DNA of 64,000 bases from Streptomyces xinghaiensis S187 (GCF_000220705.2 NZ_CP023202.1:2108001-2172000), one strand, 5' to 3'. Shown: positions 42,843 through 51,246, counted from the first letter of the stretch. Notes: a model not told the origin generated them from the sequence alone. A program made the numbers and translations.

Positions 42843-43481
42843 GTGGCGCAATTCCGACTGCAAGGCAGCAAAGTACTCGCCGTCGACCTGGCCGGAGAGG
42901 CCGTCAAGGCGAAGAACGGCGCGATGGTGGCCTACGACGGCCGTATGGACTTCAAGAAGCTGAGCGGAGGCGGCGAGGGCCTGCGCGGCATGGTCACCCG
43001 CCGGCTCACCGGTGAGCAGATGGAGCTGATGGAGGTGCGGGGGCAGGGGACCTGCTGGTTCGCCGACCGGGCCACCGAGATCACCCTCGTCCCGCTGCAC
43101 GGCGACACGCTCCATGTGGAGGCGAGCAATCTGCTCGCGGCCGACGCCGGTCTCCGCACCGGCACGACCTTCACCGGGCTGCGCGGGGCGGCCCAGGGCA
43201 ACGGCCTGTTCACGACGGTGGTCGAGGGCACGGGCCAGGCGGCGATCATGTCCGACGGGCCGGCGGTGGTGCTGCGGGTGTCGCCGGCGTATCCGCTGCG
43301 GGTGGACCCGGGGGCGTACGTCGCCCACACCGGCAAGCTGCGGCAGGATTTCCAGTCCGGCGTGAACTTCCGCACCGTGCTGGGCGAGGGCTCCGGGGAG
43401 TCGTTCCAGATCCGCTTCGAGGGCGAGGGGCTGGTCTATGTGCAGCCCAGCGAGCGCAACACGGTCGGGGGGCAGCTCTGA
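42843..43481 (+). CDS. AIM24-family protein 1
   Basis: A 212-residue beta-rich protein of the AIM24/TIM-like family (PF01987-type), starting VAQFRLQGSKVL. Typical family blocks are present: GAMVAYDGRMDF, GQGTCWFAD, DTLHVEASNLLA, GNGLFTTVVEGTGQAAI and LRVDPGAYVAHTG. In fungi AIM24 affects mitochondrial architecture; the bacterial role is unknown. No signal peptide, so it is probably cytosolic. The start is set by the leaderless promoter; it is first of three tandem paralogues with overlapping ends (TGATG). Confidence 0.87.
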   Translation: MAQFRLQGSKVLAVDLAGEAVKAKNGAMVAYDGRMDFKKLSGGGEGLRGMVTRRLTGEQMELMEVRGQGTCWFADRATEITLVPLHGDTLHVEASNLLAADAGLRTGTTFTGLRGAAQGNGLFTTVVEGTGQAAIMSDGPAVVLRVSPAYPLRVDPGAYVAHTGKLRQDFQSGVNFRTVLGEGSGESFQIRFEGEGLVYVQPSERNTVGGQL

Positions 43482-44131
43482 TGCCGTTCCGGGAGATCAA
43501 CTCCAAGATGGTCGAGGCGCGGATCACGCCCGGGCAGCGGCTGTTCAGCCAGCGCGGCGCGATGCTCGCCTACCGGGGGCAGGTCAGCTTCACCCCCAGC
43601 ATCGCGGGCGGCCAGGGCGGGGTGATGTCGATGATCGGCCGCCGGGTGGCGGGCGAGGCGGCGCCGCTGATGACGGTCGAGGGCGACGGCACCGTGATGT
43701 TCGGGCACGGCGGCCACCACATCCAGGTGATCGAGCTCTCCGGTGACACCCTCCATGTGGAGGCGGACCGGCTGCTGGCGTTCGACGGGACGCTCCAGCA
43801 GAAGCCGGTGTTCCTGGGCTCGCAGGGCGGGGTGATGGGCATGGTGCGGGGCCAGGTCACCGGCCAGGGGCTGTTCACCACCACCCTGAGCGGGCACGGA
43901 TCCGTCGCGGTGATGGCGCACGGCGGCGTCATCGAACTGCCGGTCTCCCCGGACCGTCCGGTGCACGTCGACCCGCAGGCGTACGTCGCCCACCACGGGG
44001 ACCTGCGCAACAAGCTCTCCACGGCGCTGGGCTGGCGGGACATGGTCGGCCGCGGCTCGGGAGAGGCCTTCCAGCTCGAACTCTCGGGCACCGGCGCGGT
44101 GTTCGTCCAGGCATCGGAGGAGAAGCTGTGA
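43481..44131 (+). CDS. AIM24-family protein 2
   Basis: A 216-residue paralogue of the preceding gene, sharing the ordered blocks (MLAYRGQVSF, GDGTVMFGHG, DTLHVEADRLLAFD, GQGLFTTTLSGHGSVAV, VHVDPQAYVAHHGDL, GSGEAFQLELSGTGAVFVQ). The ATG overlaps the previous stop and its end overlaps the next GTG, so all three should be made together. Likely forms an oligomer with its paralogues, but that is inference. Confidence 0.87.
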   Translation: MPFREINSKMVEARITPGQRLFSQRGAMLAYRGQVSFTPSIAGGQGGVMSMIGRRVAGEAAPLMTVEGDGTVMFGHGGHHIQVIELSGDTLHVEADRLLAFDGTLQQKPVFLGSQGGVMGMVRGQVTGQGLFTTTLSGHGSVAVMAHGGVIELPVSPDRPVHVDPQAYVAHHGDLRNKLSTALGWRDMVGRGSGEAFQLELSGTGAVFVQASEEKL

Positions 44132-44913
44132 CCGGTCCGGCCGTCTTCGACCCGCAGACCCTGCCGGCCAACGACAACGTCAACGACTACACCTTCTGTG
44201 TGGACCTGAACGGCCAGTGGTTCCTGCAGAAGGGCAAGATGATCGCCTACTACGGCGAGATCGCCTTCGACGGTGTCGGCCACGGCCGCCTCGACCGGCT
44301 GGTCGCCGGCAGCTTCCACTCCCCGCTGCACGCGGCGGACTGGGTGGTGGCCGAGGGCCGGGGCAAGATGCTCCTCGCCGACCGCGCCTTCGACGTCAAC
44401 TCCTACGACCTGGAGGACGGCAACCTCACCGTCCGGTCGGGCAATCTGCTGGCCTTCGAGCCGGGGCTGTCGCTGAAGCAGTCGATCATCCCGGGCTTCC
44501 TCACCCTGATCGGGACGGGGAAGTTCGTCGCCGCGTCGAACGGCCCGGTGGTCTTCGTGGAGCCGCCCGTCCGGGTCGATCCGCAGGCGCTCGTCGGCTG
44601 GGCGGACTGCCCCTCCCCCTGCCACCACTACGACCACGGCTATCTGCGCGGGGTGCTGGGCGGCGTACGCGCCCTGACCGGGCTCGGCGGGGCCTCCGGT
44701 GAGGAGCACCAGTTCGAGTTCACCGGGGCCGGGCAGGTGCTGCTGCAGTCCACCGAGCAGTTGATGGACGAGCTCGCCACCGGCGCCGTCCCGGGGGAAC
44801 CGGGCGTCCCCGGCGGCGGCCCCTCCGGCGGCCCGGGTTCCGGCTCCCCGGCGCCCCAACTTCCCCAGCTGCCGGGCGGCCTGGGAGGACTCCAGCGCCG
44901 CTTCGGACTGTAA
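44128..44913 (+). CDS. AIM24-family protein 3, with Pro/Gly tail
   Basis: A 261-residue, more diverged paralogue (NDNVNDYTFCVDLNGQWFLQKG, GRGKMLLADRAFD, GNLTVRSGNLLAFEPG, VRVDPQALVGWADCPSP, EFTGAGQVLLQSTEQL). It has a C-terminal tail of about 45 Pro/Gly/Ser residues (PGEPGVPGGGPSGGPGSG) absent from the other two. It contains three Cys (one in FCVDL, two near DCPSPCHHYDHG), forming a Cys/His cluster that could bind metal. GTG 44128 overlaps the previous stop by 4 bp. Confidence 0.85.
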   Translation: MTGPAVFDPQTLPANDNVNDYTFCVDLNGQWFLQKGKMIAYYGEIAFDGVGHGRLDRLVAGSFHSPLHAADWVVAEGRGKMLLADRAFDVNSYDLEDGNLTVRSGNLLAFEPGLSLKQSIIPGFLTLIGTGKFVAASNGPVVFVEPPVRVDPQALVGWADCPSPCHHYDHGYLRGVLGGVRALTGLGGASGEEHQFEFTGAGQVLLQSTEQLMDELATGAVPGEPGVPGGGPSGGPGSGSPAPQLPQLPGGLGGLQRRFGL

Positions 44914-45035
44914 ACGCGGGTCTCCGGAGTGTAACGTTTCGAACGCGTGCCCGCACCGAGCAGTTGCACGAGGGAACACCGGGGGCGGTGCGAAGCAAGC
45001 AGTCCGCCATTGGTCCGTATTTCAACTTTAATAGG

Positions 45036-45041
45036 TAGAAT
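45036..45041 (+). promoter_or_regulatory. -10 box and A+T-rich control site of absC
   Basis: TAGAAT ends 6 nt before the ATG, giving a leaderless arrangement. The surrounding 35 bp (about 45015-45050) is the most A+T-rich patch I noticed near a gene, and it holds the palindrome GAATATTC (45038-45045), a plausible autoregulatory MarR site. Confidence 0.5.
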
Positions 45042-45047
45042 ATTCAT

Positions 45048-45521
45048 ATGGAGACCGAGACGGCCACCCGCTGGCTCAGCGATGAGGAACAGCGTGCCTG
45101 GCGCACCCACCTGGACGTCAGCAAACTGCTGATGCACCAACTGGAGAAGGATCTGCAGCCGTTCGGCCTGACCATCAACGACTACGAGATCCTGGTGAAC
45201 CTCTCCGAGTCCGAGGAATCGCGGATGCGAATGAGTGATCTCGCCGACGCCACCCTCCAGTCGAAGAGCAGGCTCTCCCACCAGATCACCCGCATGGAGA
45301 ACGCGGGCCTGGTCCGGCGGGAGAACTGCGAGTCCGACCGCCGGGGGCTCTACGCCGTGCTGACCGACCACGGAGCACAGGTCATGCGGGAGGTCGCACC
45401 GCACCATGTCGCGTCCGTACGGCGGCACTTCATCGATCTGATGCCTCCCGCGGAGCTGACGGCCCTGCGCGAGACGCTCACCCCGGTCGCGGAGCACCTC
45501 CGCGAGCAGCGCGCCGGCTGA
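45048..45521 (+). CDS. absC: MarR-family regulator, AbsC-like
   Basis: A 157-residue winged-helix regulator (INDYEILVNLSESEESRMRMSDLA; recognition helix region QSKSRLSHQITRMENAGLV; wing ENCESDRRGLYAVLTDHG). The sequence type and position (between AIM24 genes and a two-component system, near scy/filP) match AbsC (SCO5405) of S. coelicolor, which from the literature controls antibiotic production and zinc-limitation responses. The symbol rests on this recalled synteny. It is convergent, 12 bp apart, with the sensor kinase gene. Confidence 0.82.
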   Translation: METETATRWLSDEEQRAWRTHLDVSKLLMHQLEKDLQPFGLTINDYEILVNLSESEESRMRMSDLADATLQSKSRLSHQITRMENAGLVRRENCESDRRGLYAVLTDHGAQVMREVAPHHVASVRRHFIDLMPPAELTALRETLTPVAEHLREQRAG

Positions 45522-45533
45522 CCGGCCACCCGG

Positions 45534-46994
45534 TCACCGCCCGGACCCGGCGTCCGGGCCGCTGCCGCTCACGGAGACCCCGGCGAGCGGCAGCCGCAGC
45601 CGGAACACCGCGCCGTCGGCCACCACCAGCGTGCCGCCGTGGCGCAGCGCGATGTCCCGCGCGATGGCGAGGCCCAGTCCGGCCCCGCCGTCGTCGCGGC
45701 TCCGCGCGTCGTCGAGACGGACGAACCGTTCGAAGATCCGCTCGCGCTGGTCCGGGGGGACCCCCGGCCCGTCGTCCGACACCTCCAGCACCGCCCAGGC
45801 GCCGTCGCGCCGCAGCGAGACGGCCACCTCGCGGCGGGCATGACGCCGCGCGTTGTCCAGCAGATTGCCCAGCACCTGCGCCAGCCGGCCGCGCGACCCG
45901 GTGACCTCGCACCCCGACTCCACCGCCACCCGCACCGGCAGGCGGTCCCGGCGCTGGGCGACCTCCTCCCGCACCAGCGTCCCGAGGTCCACCACCCGGT
46001 CCGGCGGGCGCTCCCCCGCGTCCAGCCGGGCCAGCAGCAGCAGATCCGCGGCCAGTGCCTGCAGCCGTACGGTGTCGGCGACGGCGCCCGGGACGTCCAG
46101 CAGTTCCGGGTGCGCCTCCCCCACCTCCAGCTGGGTACGCAGACTGGCGATCGGGCTGCGCAGCTCGTGCGAGGCGTCGGCGACGAACTTCCGCTGCCGC
46201 TCCACGGAGGACTCCAGGGCCGTCAGGGTCTCGTTTGTGGTCCGCGCCAGCCGTTCGACCTCGTCACCGGAGCCGGCCACCGGCACCCGGCGGGAGAGGT
46301 CGGCCGAGGCCGTGATCGCGGCCATCTCGCGGCGGATGCCCTCCACGGGGCGCAGGGCGCGCCGGGTCGTCTGCCAGGTCGCGGCCGCCACCACGGCGAG
46401 CAGCGGCAGCAGCCCGGCCAGCATCGCCGTGCGGACCGTGCCCACCGCCTCCTGCTCGGTGGCGAGCGGGGCGCCCGCGTGGACGGTCACGGTCTCGCCC
46501 CGCGGGGTGGTGGCCTCCACCGAGGCGAAGCGGTAGGCGGCCGTTTCGCCGTCCACGGTGGCGGTGCCGGAACGGGTCCCGGTGTCCTCCGACACCTCGC
46601 CGCTTCCGGGGTCGTCGTCATCGTCGCCGCGACCGCCGTGGTCGTCGTCGCGGTCGTCGTCATCGTCACCCGTCGGGGACGGCCCGGGTTCGGGGGTGAC
46701 GCCGGCGCTGCCGGTGCCGGTCACCGCCTCCAGCCCCTCACTGGCGGCGCGCGGCCGCCCGTCCTCGTCCACCACCTGCACCGGCTGCTCCCGGTCCGGC
46801 AGCTCCAGGCTGCCGTACGCCCGTCCCGCGGCCACCTGGGAGGCGATCTCCCGGGCCGCCAGCCGCGCCTCCAGATCGGCCCGGCCGAGCAGGTTGTCCC
46901 GCAGCACCCACAGCACGGCGGCCCCCGCGGCGACCAGGGCGACGGCGACGACGAGCGTGGCGCCCAGCGCGGCCTTCGCCCGTACGCTCCTCAT
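45534..46994 (-). CDS. Sensor histidine kinase with Asp-rich extracytoplasmic loop
   Basis: A 486-residue OmpR-partner kinase. ATG 46994 overlaps the response regulator stop. TM1 (about 10-31), an extracytoplasmic domain (about 32-187), TM2 (about 189-207), HAMP (about 208-262), phospho-acceptor His276 (ASHELRSP), and an ATPase domain with NLLDNARRH, DDGPGV and GAGLGLAIA follow in order. The extracytoplasmic domain carries an almost pure Asp tract at about 109-128 (two DDDDD runs). Such a tract should bind divalent cations, so Ca/Mg/Zn or cationic peptides are possible signals; this is inference. Confidence 0.92.
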   Translation of the reverse strand: MRSVRAKAALGATLVVAVALVAAGAAVLWVLRDNLLGRADLEARLAAREIASQVAAGRAYGSLELPDREQPVQVVDEDGRPRAASEGLEAVTGTGSAGVTPEPGPSPTGDDDDDRDDDHGGRGDDDDDPGSGEVSEDTGTRSGTATVDGETAAYRFASVEATTPRGETVTVHAGAPLATEQEAVGTVRTAMLAGLLPLLAVVAAATWQTTRRALRPVEGIRREMAAITASADLSRRVPVAGSGDEVERLARTTNETLTALESSVERQRKFVADASHELRSPIASLRTQLEVGEAHPELLDVPGAVADTVRLQALAADLLLLARLDAGERPPDRVVDLGTLVREEVAQRRDRLPVRVAVESGCEVTGSRGRLAQVLGNLLDNARRHARREVAVSLRRDGAWAVLEVSDDGPGVPPDQRERIFERFVRLDDARSRDDGGAGLGLAIARDIALRHGGTLVVADGAVFRLRLPLAGVSVSGSGPDAGSGR

Positions 46995-47653
46995 CACCGG
47001 TCCACCAGCCGGTAGCCGGCCCCGCGCACGGTGGCGATGCGGGAGGCACCGAGTTTGCGCCGCAGGGTGCTGATGTACACCTCGACGATGTTGGGGTCGC
47101 CCTCGTAGGCGAAGTCCCAGACGTGCTCCAGGATCTCGCCCTTGGACACGACCTCGCCCGCCCGCACGGCCAGCTGCTCCAGCACGGCGAACTCCTTCGC
47201 GGTGAGGGTGATCTCCTCGTCCCCGCGCCGCACCCGGCGGGCCGCGGTGTCCACGGTCAGCGGCCCCGCGGTCAGCACCGGGGAGGCGGTGCGCCCGCGC
47301 CGCCGCAGCAGCGCCCGGACCCGGGCCACGAGCACGACGTAGGAGAACGGCTTGGTCAGATAGTCGTCGGCGCCCGTGTCGAGGCCCTCCGCCTCGTCGT
47401 ACTCGCCGTCCTTGGCGGTCAGCATCAGGATCGGGACCTCCGCGCCCGCGGCGCGCAGCGCGGCACACACCCGGTAGCCGTTCATCCCGGGCAGCATGAT
47501 GTCGAGCACCACCAGGTCGTGGACTCCCTCCAGCGCCCGGTGCAGCCCCTCGCGGCCGTCGTGGACGACGTCCACGGCGAAGCCCTCCGCCGTCAGCCCC
47601 TTGGCCAGTGACAGAGCCAGCCGTTTCTCGTCCTCCACGATCAGCAGGCGCAC
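46994..47653 (-). CDS. OmpR/PhoB-family response regulator
   Basis: A 219-residue regulator. The receiver domain has phospho-acceptor Asp51 (LVVLDIMLPG), switch Thr (LTAKD) and Lys (TKPFSY); the C-terminal winged helix (about 125-217) ends VYISTLRRKLG...RGAGYRLV. It is translationally coupled to the kinase, and divergent by 106 bp from a PepSY protein gene whose promoter region carries phased TTCAG repeats, the expected binding site of this regulator. Confidence 0.94.
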   Translation of the reverse strand: MRLLIVEDEKRLALSLAKGLTAEGFAVDVVHDGREGLHRALEGVHDLVVLDIMLPGMNGYRVCAALRAAGAEVPILMLTAKDGEYDEAEGLDTGADDYLTKPFSYVVLVARVRALLRRRGRTASPVLTAGPLTVDTAARRVRRGDEEITLTAKEFAVLEQLAVRAGEVVSKGEILEHVWDFAYEGDPNIVEVYISTLRRKLGASRIATVRGAGYRLVDR

Positions 47654-47676
47654 GCCCTCAGTCTCACGTACCCCGC

Positions 47677-47713
47677 CTGAAGAGAATTTCAGGTGGCTTC
47701 AGCGGGGCTTCAG
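47677..47713. promoter_or_regulatory. Phased TTCAG operator of the two-component system
   Basis: TTCAG occurs at 47688-47692, 47698-47702 and 47709-47713 (10- and 11-bp steps, one helical turn each), with the inverse CTGAA at 47677-47681. Tandem direct repeats one turn apart are the typical site for OmpR-family dimers. It lies in the 106 bp between the regulator and PepSY genes. Confidence 0.65.
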
Positions 47714-47759
47714 CATCGTCCCGGCACGGTGGTCACCACACCGACACGGGAGGCAGATC

Positions 47760-48239
47760 ATGAAGCGGAACATCGTCATCGCGGCCGCCGCCGCCACCGT
47801 CCTGGCCGGCGGCGGAACGGCCGCGGCCGTGGCGGCCGCCGGGGACGCGCCGTCACGGCCGGGCACGGCGGCCGGCGAGGGCCCGGAGGACTCCGGACGG
47901 TCCGGCGACGACGACCGGGAACGGGCCGGGACCGCGCGGACCACCGTGGCCGAAGCCGTCCGCGCGGCGCTGGAGGCCCGCGCCGGCACCGCCGCCTCGG
48001 CCGAACTGGACGACGAGGACGACCGGACGGTCTGGGAGGTCGAGGTCCTGGGCCGGGACGGCACCTGGTACGAGGTCCGGGTGGACGCGGACAGCGGCAA
48101 GGTGACGGGCGTCGCCGAGGAGGACGAGGACGGCGGCGCCCGCGACAGGGACGACCGGGACGGCGGCAAGGACGACGACCGGGACGGCCGGGAGGACGAC
48201 GAGCGCGACGACCGGGACGACGACCGCTCCGGCGGCTGA
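47760..48239 (+). CDS. PepSY-domain secreted protein with Asp/Arg-rich tail
   Basis: A 159-residue exported protein. ATG 47760 has GGGAGG 7-8 nt upstream. A signal peptide (about 1-28) is followed by a Ser/Gly/Asp linker, one PepSY-like domain (about 60-120; TVAEAVRAALEARAG, TVWEVEVLGRDGTWYEVRVDADSGKV), and a tail of about 38 residues made almost only of Asp, Glu, Arg, Gly and Lys. PepSY proteins act as protease inhibitors or envelope modulators and are often targets of adjacent two-component systems. Both this tail and the sensor loop of the divergent kinase are Asp-rich. Confidence 0.87.
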   Translation: MKRNIVIAAAAATVLAGGGTAAAVAAAGDAPSRPGTAAGEGPEDSGRSGDDDRERAGTARTTVAEAVRAALEARAGTAASAELDDEDDRTVWEVEVLGRDGTWYEVRVDADSGKVTGVAEEDEDGGARDRDDRDGGKDDDRDGREDDERDDRDDDRSGG

Positions 48240-48287
48240 ACCGCCCCCGTCCGGGGGTGCCTCTGGGGCGGCGTCCGCCACGCGACG

Positions 48288-48324
48288 ACGGCGGCGCCGG
48301 TCCCGCACGGACCGGCGCCGCCGT
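48288..48324. terminator. Hairpin between PepSY gene and meaB
   Basis: ACGGCGGCGCCGGTCC (48288-48303) pairs perfectly with 48309-48324 (16 bp, loop CGCAC), between convergent stops at 48239 and 48358. Confidence 0.75.
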
Positions 48325-48357
48325 TCGTGATGCTCCGGGCCCGGCCCCCGGAGTCCC

Positions 48358-49314
48358 TCAGCTCTCGGTGACCCCGGCGACCAGCTCGTCCGCGGCCGTG
48401 TACGGATCGAGCGTCCCGTCCACGATCCGTTCGGCCAGCGCGCCGAGCCGCCGGTCGCCGCGGAGGTCGCCGATCCGCTCCCGCAGCGCGGTCACCGCGA
48501 TCGTCTCCACCTCGTGGGCCGCGCGGGCCCGGCGCCGCTCGGTGAGCGCGCCGCGCTCCTCCATCCAGGCCCGGTGCTTCTCCAGCGCCTCGACGACCTC
48601 GTCGACGCCCTCGCCCCGGGCCGCGACGGTCTTCACGATCGGGGGACGCCAGTCCCCCGGCGACCGCGCCTCGCCCAGGCCGAGCATGTGGTTGAGCTCC
48701 CGGGCGGTGGCGTCGGCCCCGTCCCGGTCGGCCTTGTTCACCACGTACACGTCGCCGATCTCCAGGATCCCGGCCTTGGCCGCCTGGATGCCGTCGCCCA
48801 TGCCGGGGGCCAGCAGCACCACGCTGGTGTCGGCCTGCGAGGCGATCTCGACCTCGGACTGGCCGACGCCGACGGTCTCCACCAGGACGACATCGCAGCC
48901 GGCCGCGTCGAGCACCCGGATCGCCTGCGGGGCGGCCCAGGCCAGTCCGCCGAGATGGCCGCGGGTGGCCATGGAGCGGATGTAGACGCCGGGGTCGGAG
49001 GCGTGGTCGCCCATCCGCACCCGGTCGCCCAGCAGTGCGCCGCCGGAGAACGGGGAGGAGGGGTCGACCGCGAGGACCCCGACCCGCTTCCCGGCCCTGC
49101 GGTACGCGCTGACCAGCGCCGAGGTGGACGTGGACTTGCCCACCCCGGGTGAGCCCGTCAGCCCGACCACGTACGCGTTGCCGGTCAGCGGCGCGAGGGC
49201 GGCCATGACCTCACGGAGCTGCGGCGACGCCCCCTCCACCAGTGAGATCAGCCGGGCCACGGCACGCGGGCGGCCCTGCCGCGCCTGCTCGACCAGGGTG
49301 GGGACGTCGGCCAT
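48358..49314 (-). CDS. meaB: MeaB, G-protein chaperone of acyl-CoA mutases
   Basis: A 318-residue G3E GTPase that loads and protects adenosylcobalamin on methylmalonyl- or isobutyryl-CoA mutases. Motifs: GSPGVGKST (P-loop), VLAVDPSSPFSGGALLGDRVRM, VETVGVGQSE (switch/Walker B), and NKAD (guanine specificity). A C-terminal dimerisation helix follows (about 265-318). The start ATG is 62 bp downstream of the thiolase stop, so the two are probably co-transcribed. The likely clients are icmA (38 kb) and methylmalonyl-CoA mutase encoded elsewhere. Confidence 0.95.
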   Translation of the reverse strand: MADVPTLVEQARQGRPRAVARLISLVEGASPQLREVMAALAPLTGNAYVVGLTGSPGVGKSTSTSALVSAYRRAGKRVGVLAVDPSSPFSGGALLGDRVRMGDHASDPGVYIRSMATRGHLGGLAWAAPQAIRVLDAAGCDVVLVETVGVGQSEVEIASQADTSVVLLAPGMGDGIQAAKAGILEIGDVYVVNKADRDGADATARELNHMLGLGEARSPGDWRPPIVKTVAARGEGVDEVVEALEKHRAWMEERGALTERRRARAAHEVETIAVTALRERIGDLRGDRRLGALAERIVDGTLDPYTAADELVAGVTES

Positions 49315-49376
49315 CAGTCAGTGCTCCGTCTCTCTCAATCTCTTCGGGCCCCGCGGGATGGTCCGGGGGCCGCGGG

Positions 49377-50579
49377 TCACTTGCCCGGGACGCGGACGAT
49401 CAGGGCGTCGCCCTGGCCGCCGCCGCCGCACAGCGCCGCCGCGCCGGTGCCGCCGCCGCGCCGCTTGAGCTCCAGCGCCAGGTGGAGCACGACGCGGGCG
49501 CCGGACATGCCGATCGGGTGGCCGAGGGCGATGGCGCCGCCGTTGACGTTGACCTTCTCCGAGGTCACCCCGAGGTCCTTCATGGACTGCACGGCGACCG
49601 CGGCGAACGCCTCGTTGATCTCGATCAGGTCCAGATCGTCGACCGTCAGGCCGTCCTTGTCCAGCGCGTGCTTGATCGCGTTGGCGGGCTGGGACTGCAG
49701 GGAGTTGTCCGGACCGGCGACGTTGCCGTGGGCGCCGATCTCGGCGATCCACTCCAGGCCCAGCTCCTCGGCCTTCGCCTTGCTCATGACGACCACGGCG
49801 GCGGCGCCGTCGGAGATCTGCGAGGCGCTGCCGGCGGTGATGGTGCCGTCCTTGGCGAAGGCGGGCCGCAGCTTGCCCAGCGACTCGGCGGTGGTCTCGG
49901 CGCGGATGCCCTCGTCCTGGGAGAAGACCACCGGGTCGCCCTTGCGCTGCGGGATCTCGACCGGGGTGATCTCCGCCTCGAAGAGGCCGTTCTTCTGCGC
50001 GGCCGCGGCGCGCTGGTGGGAGGCGGCCGCGATCTCGTCCTGCTCGGCGCGGCCGATGCCCAGCCGGGTGTTGTGCTTCTCGGTGGACTCGCCCATGGCG
50101 ACGTTCTCGAAGGAGTCGGTGAGCCCGTCGAGCGCCATCGAGTCGAGGACCTGCACCGCGCCGTACTTGTAGCCCTCGCGGGACTTCGGCAGCAGGTGCG
50201 GGGCGTTGGTCATGGACTCCTGGCCGCCGGCCACGATCACGTCGAACTCACCGGCGCGGATGAGCTGGTCGGCCAGGGCGATGGCGTCCAGGCCGGAGAG
50301 GCAGACCTTGTTGACGGTCAGCGCGGGGACGTTCATCGGGATGCCGGCCTTCACGGCCGCCTGCCGGGCGGGGATCTGGCCGGCGCCCGCCTGGAGCACC
50401 TGCCCCATGATCACGTACTGCACCTGGTCGCCGCCGATGCCGGCCCGGTCCAGGGCGGCCTTGATGGCCACCCCGCCGAGGTCGGCGCCGGTGAAGCTGC
50501 GCAGGGAGCCGAGCAGACGCCCCATGGGCGTGCGGGCCCCTGCGACGATCACAGAAGTGGTACCGGTCGTGGCAGTCAT
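49377..50579 (-). CDS. Acetyl-CoA C-acetyltransferase (thiolase)
   Basis: A 400-residue biosynthetic-type thiolase that condenses or cleaves acetyl-CoA/acetoacetyl-CoA. ATG 50579 has AAGGGA 6 nt upstream. The nucleophile Cys93 is in NKVCLSG; the catalytic His is in GGAIALGHPIGMSGAR; the second Cys is in ALCGGGGQGDA; and NEAFA is present. It is upstream of meaB on the same strand and divergent from the epimerase gene, forming a short-chain acyl-CoA block that suits the ethylmalonyl-CoA or branched-chain degradation routes. Confidence 0.94.
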   Translation of the reverse strand: MTATTGTTSVIVAGARTPMGRLLGSLRSFTGADLGGVAIKAALDRAGIGGDQVQYVIMGQVLQAGAGQIPARQAAVKAGIPMNVPALTVNKVCLSGLDAIALADQLIRAGEFDVIVAGGQESMTNAPHLLPKSREGYKYGAVQVLDSMALDGLTDSFENVAMGESTEKHNTRLGIGRAEQDEIAAASHQRAAAAQKNGLFEAEITPVEIPQRKGDPVVFSQDEGIRAETTAESLGKLRPAFAKDGTITAGSASQISDGAAAVVVMSKAKAEELGLEWIAEIGAHGNVAGPDNSLQSQPANAIKHALDKDGLTVDDLDLIEINEAFAAVAVQSMKDLGVTSEKVNVNGGAIALGHPIGMSGARVVLHLALELKRRGGGTGAAALCGGGGQGDALIVRVPGK

Positions 50580-50751
50580 GGTGCGGTCCCTTCGGACGGG
50601 ATCAAGCCTTCCGGGGGGATGCGGCAGGGCCCCGGAAGGGTTAACGAGGGTTTCCGTCAATGTACTGAGCGGTATGCCCCCGGGTCACCGGTCGGCGGGT
50701 GTGATCGCGCGCACGTTGCGTAGTCGCATGTGAGAGGGGTGCACTGGTCTC

Positions 50752-51204
50752 ATGCTGACGCGTATCGACCACATCGGAATCGCCTGCTTCGACCTCGACA
50801 AGACGGTGGAGTTCTACCGCGCCACCTACGGCTTCGAGGTCTTCCACTCGGAGGTCAACGAGGAACAGGGGGTGCGCGAGGCCATGCTGAAGATCAACGA
50901 GACCTCGGACGGCGGCGCCTCCTACCTGCAGCTCCTGGAGCCCACCCGCGAGGACTCCACCGTCGCGAAATGGCTGGACAGGAACGGTGAGGGCGTGCAC
51001 CACATCGCCTTCGGCACGGCCGACGTGGACGGCGACGCCGCCGCGATCCGTGACAAGGGCGTCCGCGTCCTCTACGGCGAGCCCCGCACCGGCTCCATGG
51101 GCTCGCGGATCACCTTCCTCCACCCCAAGGACTGCGGCGGCGTGCTGACCGAACTCGTCACCGCCAAGGGGACGGAGGGAAGCGAGGACCCCCACAGCCA
51201 CTGA
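50752..51204 (+). CDS. mce: Methylmalonyl-CoA epimerase
   Basis: A 150-residue vicinal-oxygen-chelate enzyme interconverting (2R)- and (2S)-methylmalonyl-CoA. The metal ligands expected for the family are all present: His7 (IDHIG), Gln60 (YLQLLEP), His84 (GVHHIAF) and Glu134 (LTELV). GAGAGGGG lies 12 nt before the ATG. It feeds the mutases served by MeaB. A hairpin follows its stop. Confidence 0.94.
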   Translation: MLTRIDHIGIACFDLDKTVEFYRATYGFEVFHSEVNEEQGVREAMLKINETSDGGASYLQLLEPTREDSTVAKWLDRNGEGVHHIAFGTADVDGDAAAIRDKGVRVLYGEPRTGSMGSRITFLHPKDCGGVLTELVTAKGTEGSEDPHSH

Positions 51205-51214
51205 CCTCATATCG

Positions 51215-51246
51215 CCCCGGCCGGTAGAGTGGCCGTTCGGCCGGGG
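51215..51246 (+). terminator. Hairpin after mce
   Basis: CCCCGGCCG (51215-51223) pairs with CGGCCGGGG (51238-51246), a 9-bp stem and 14-nt loop, 10 bp after the epimerase stop, followed by TTGTG. Confidence 0.5.
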
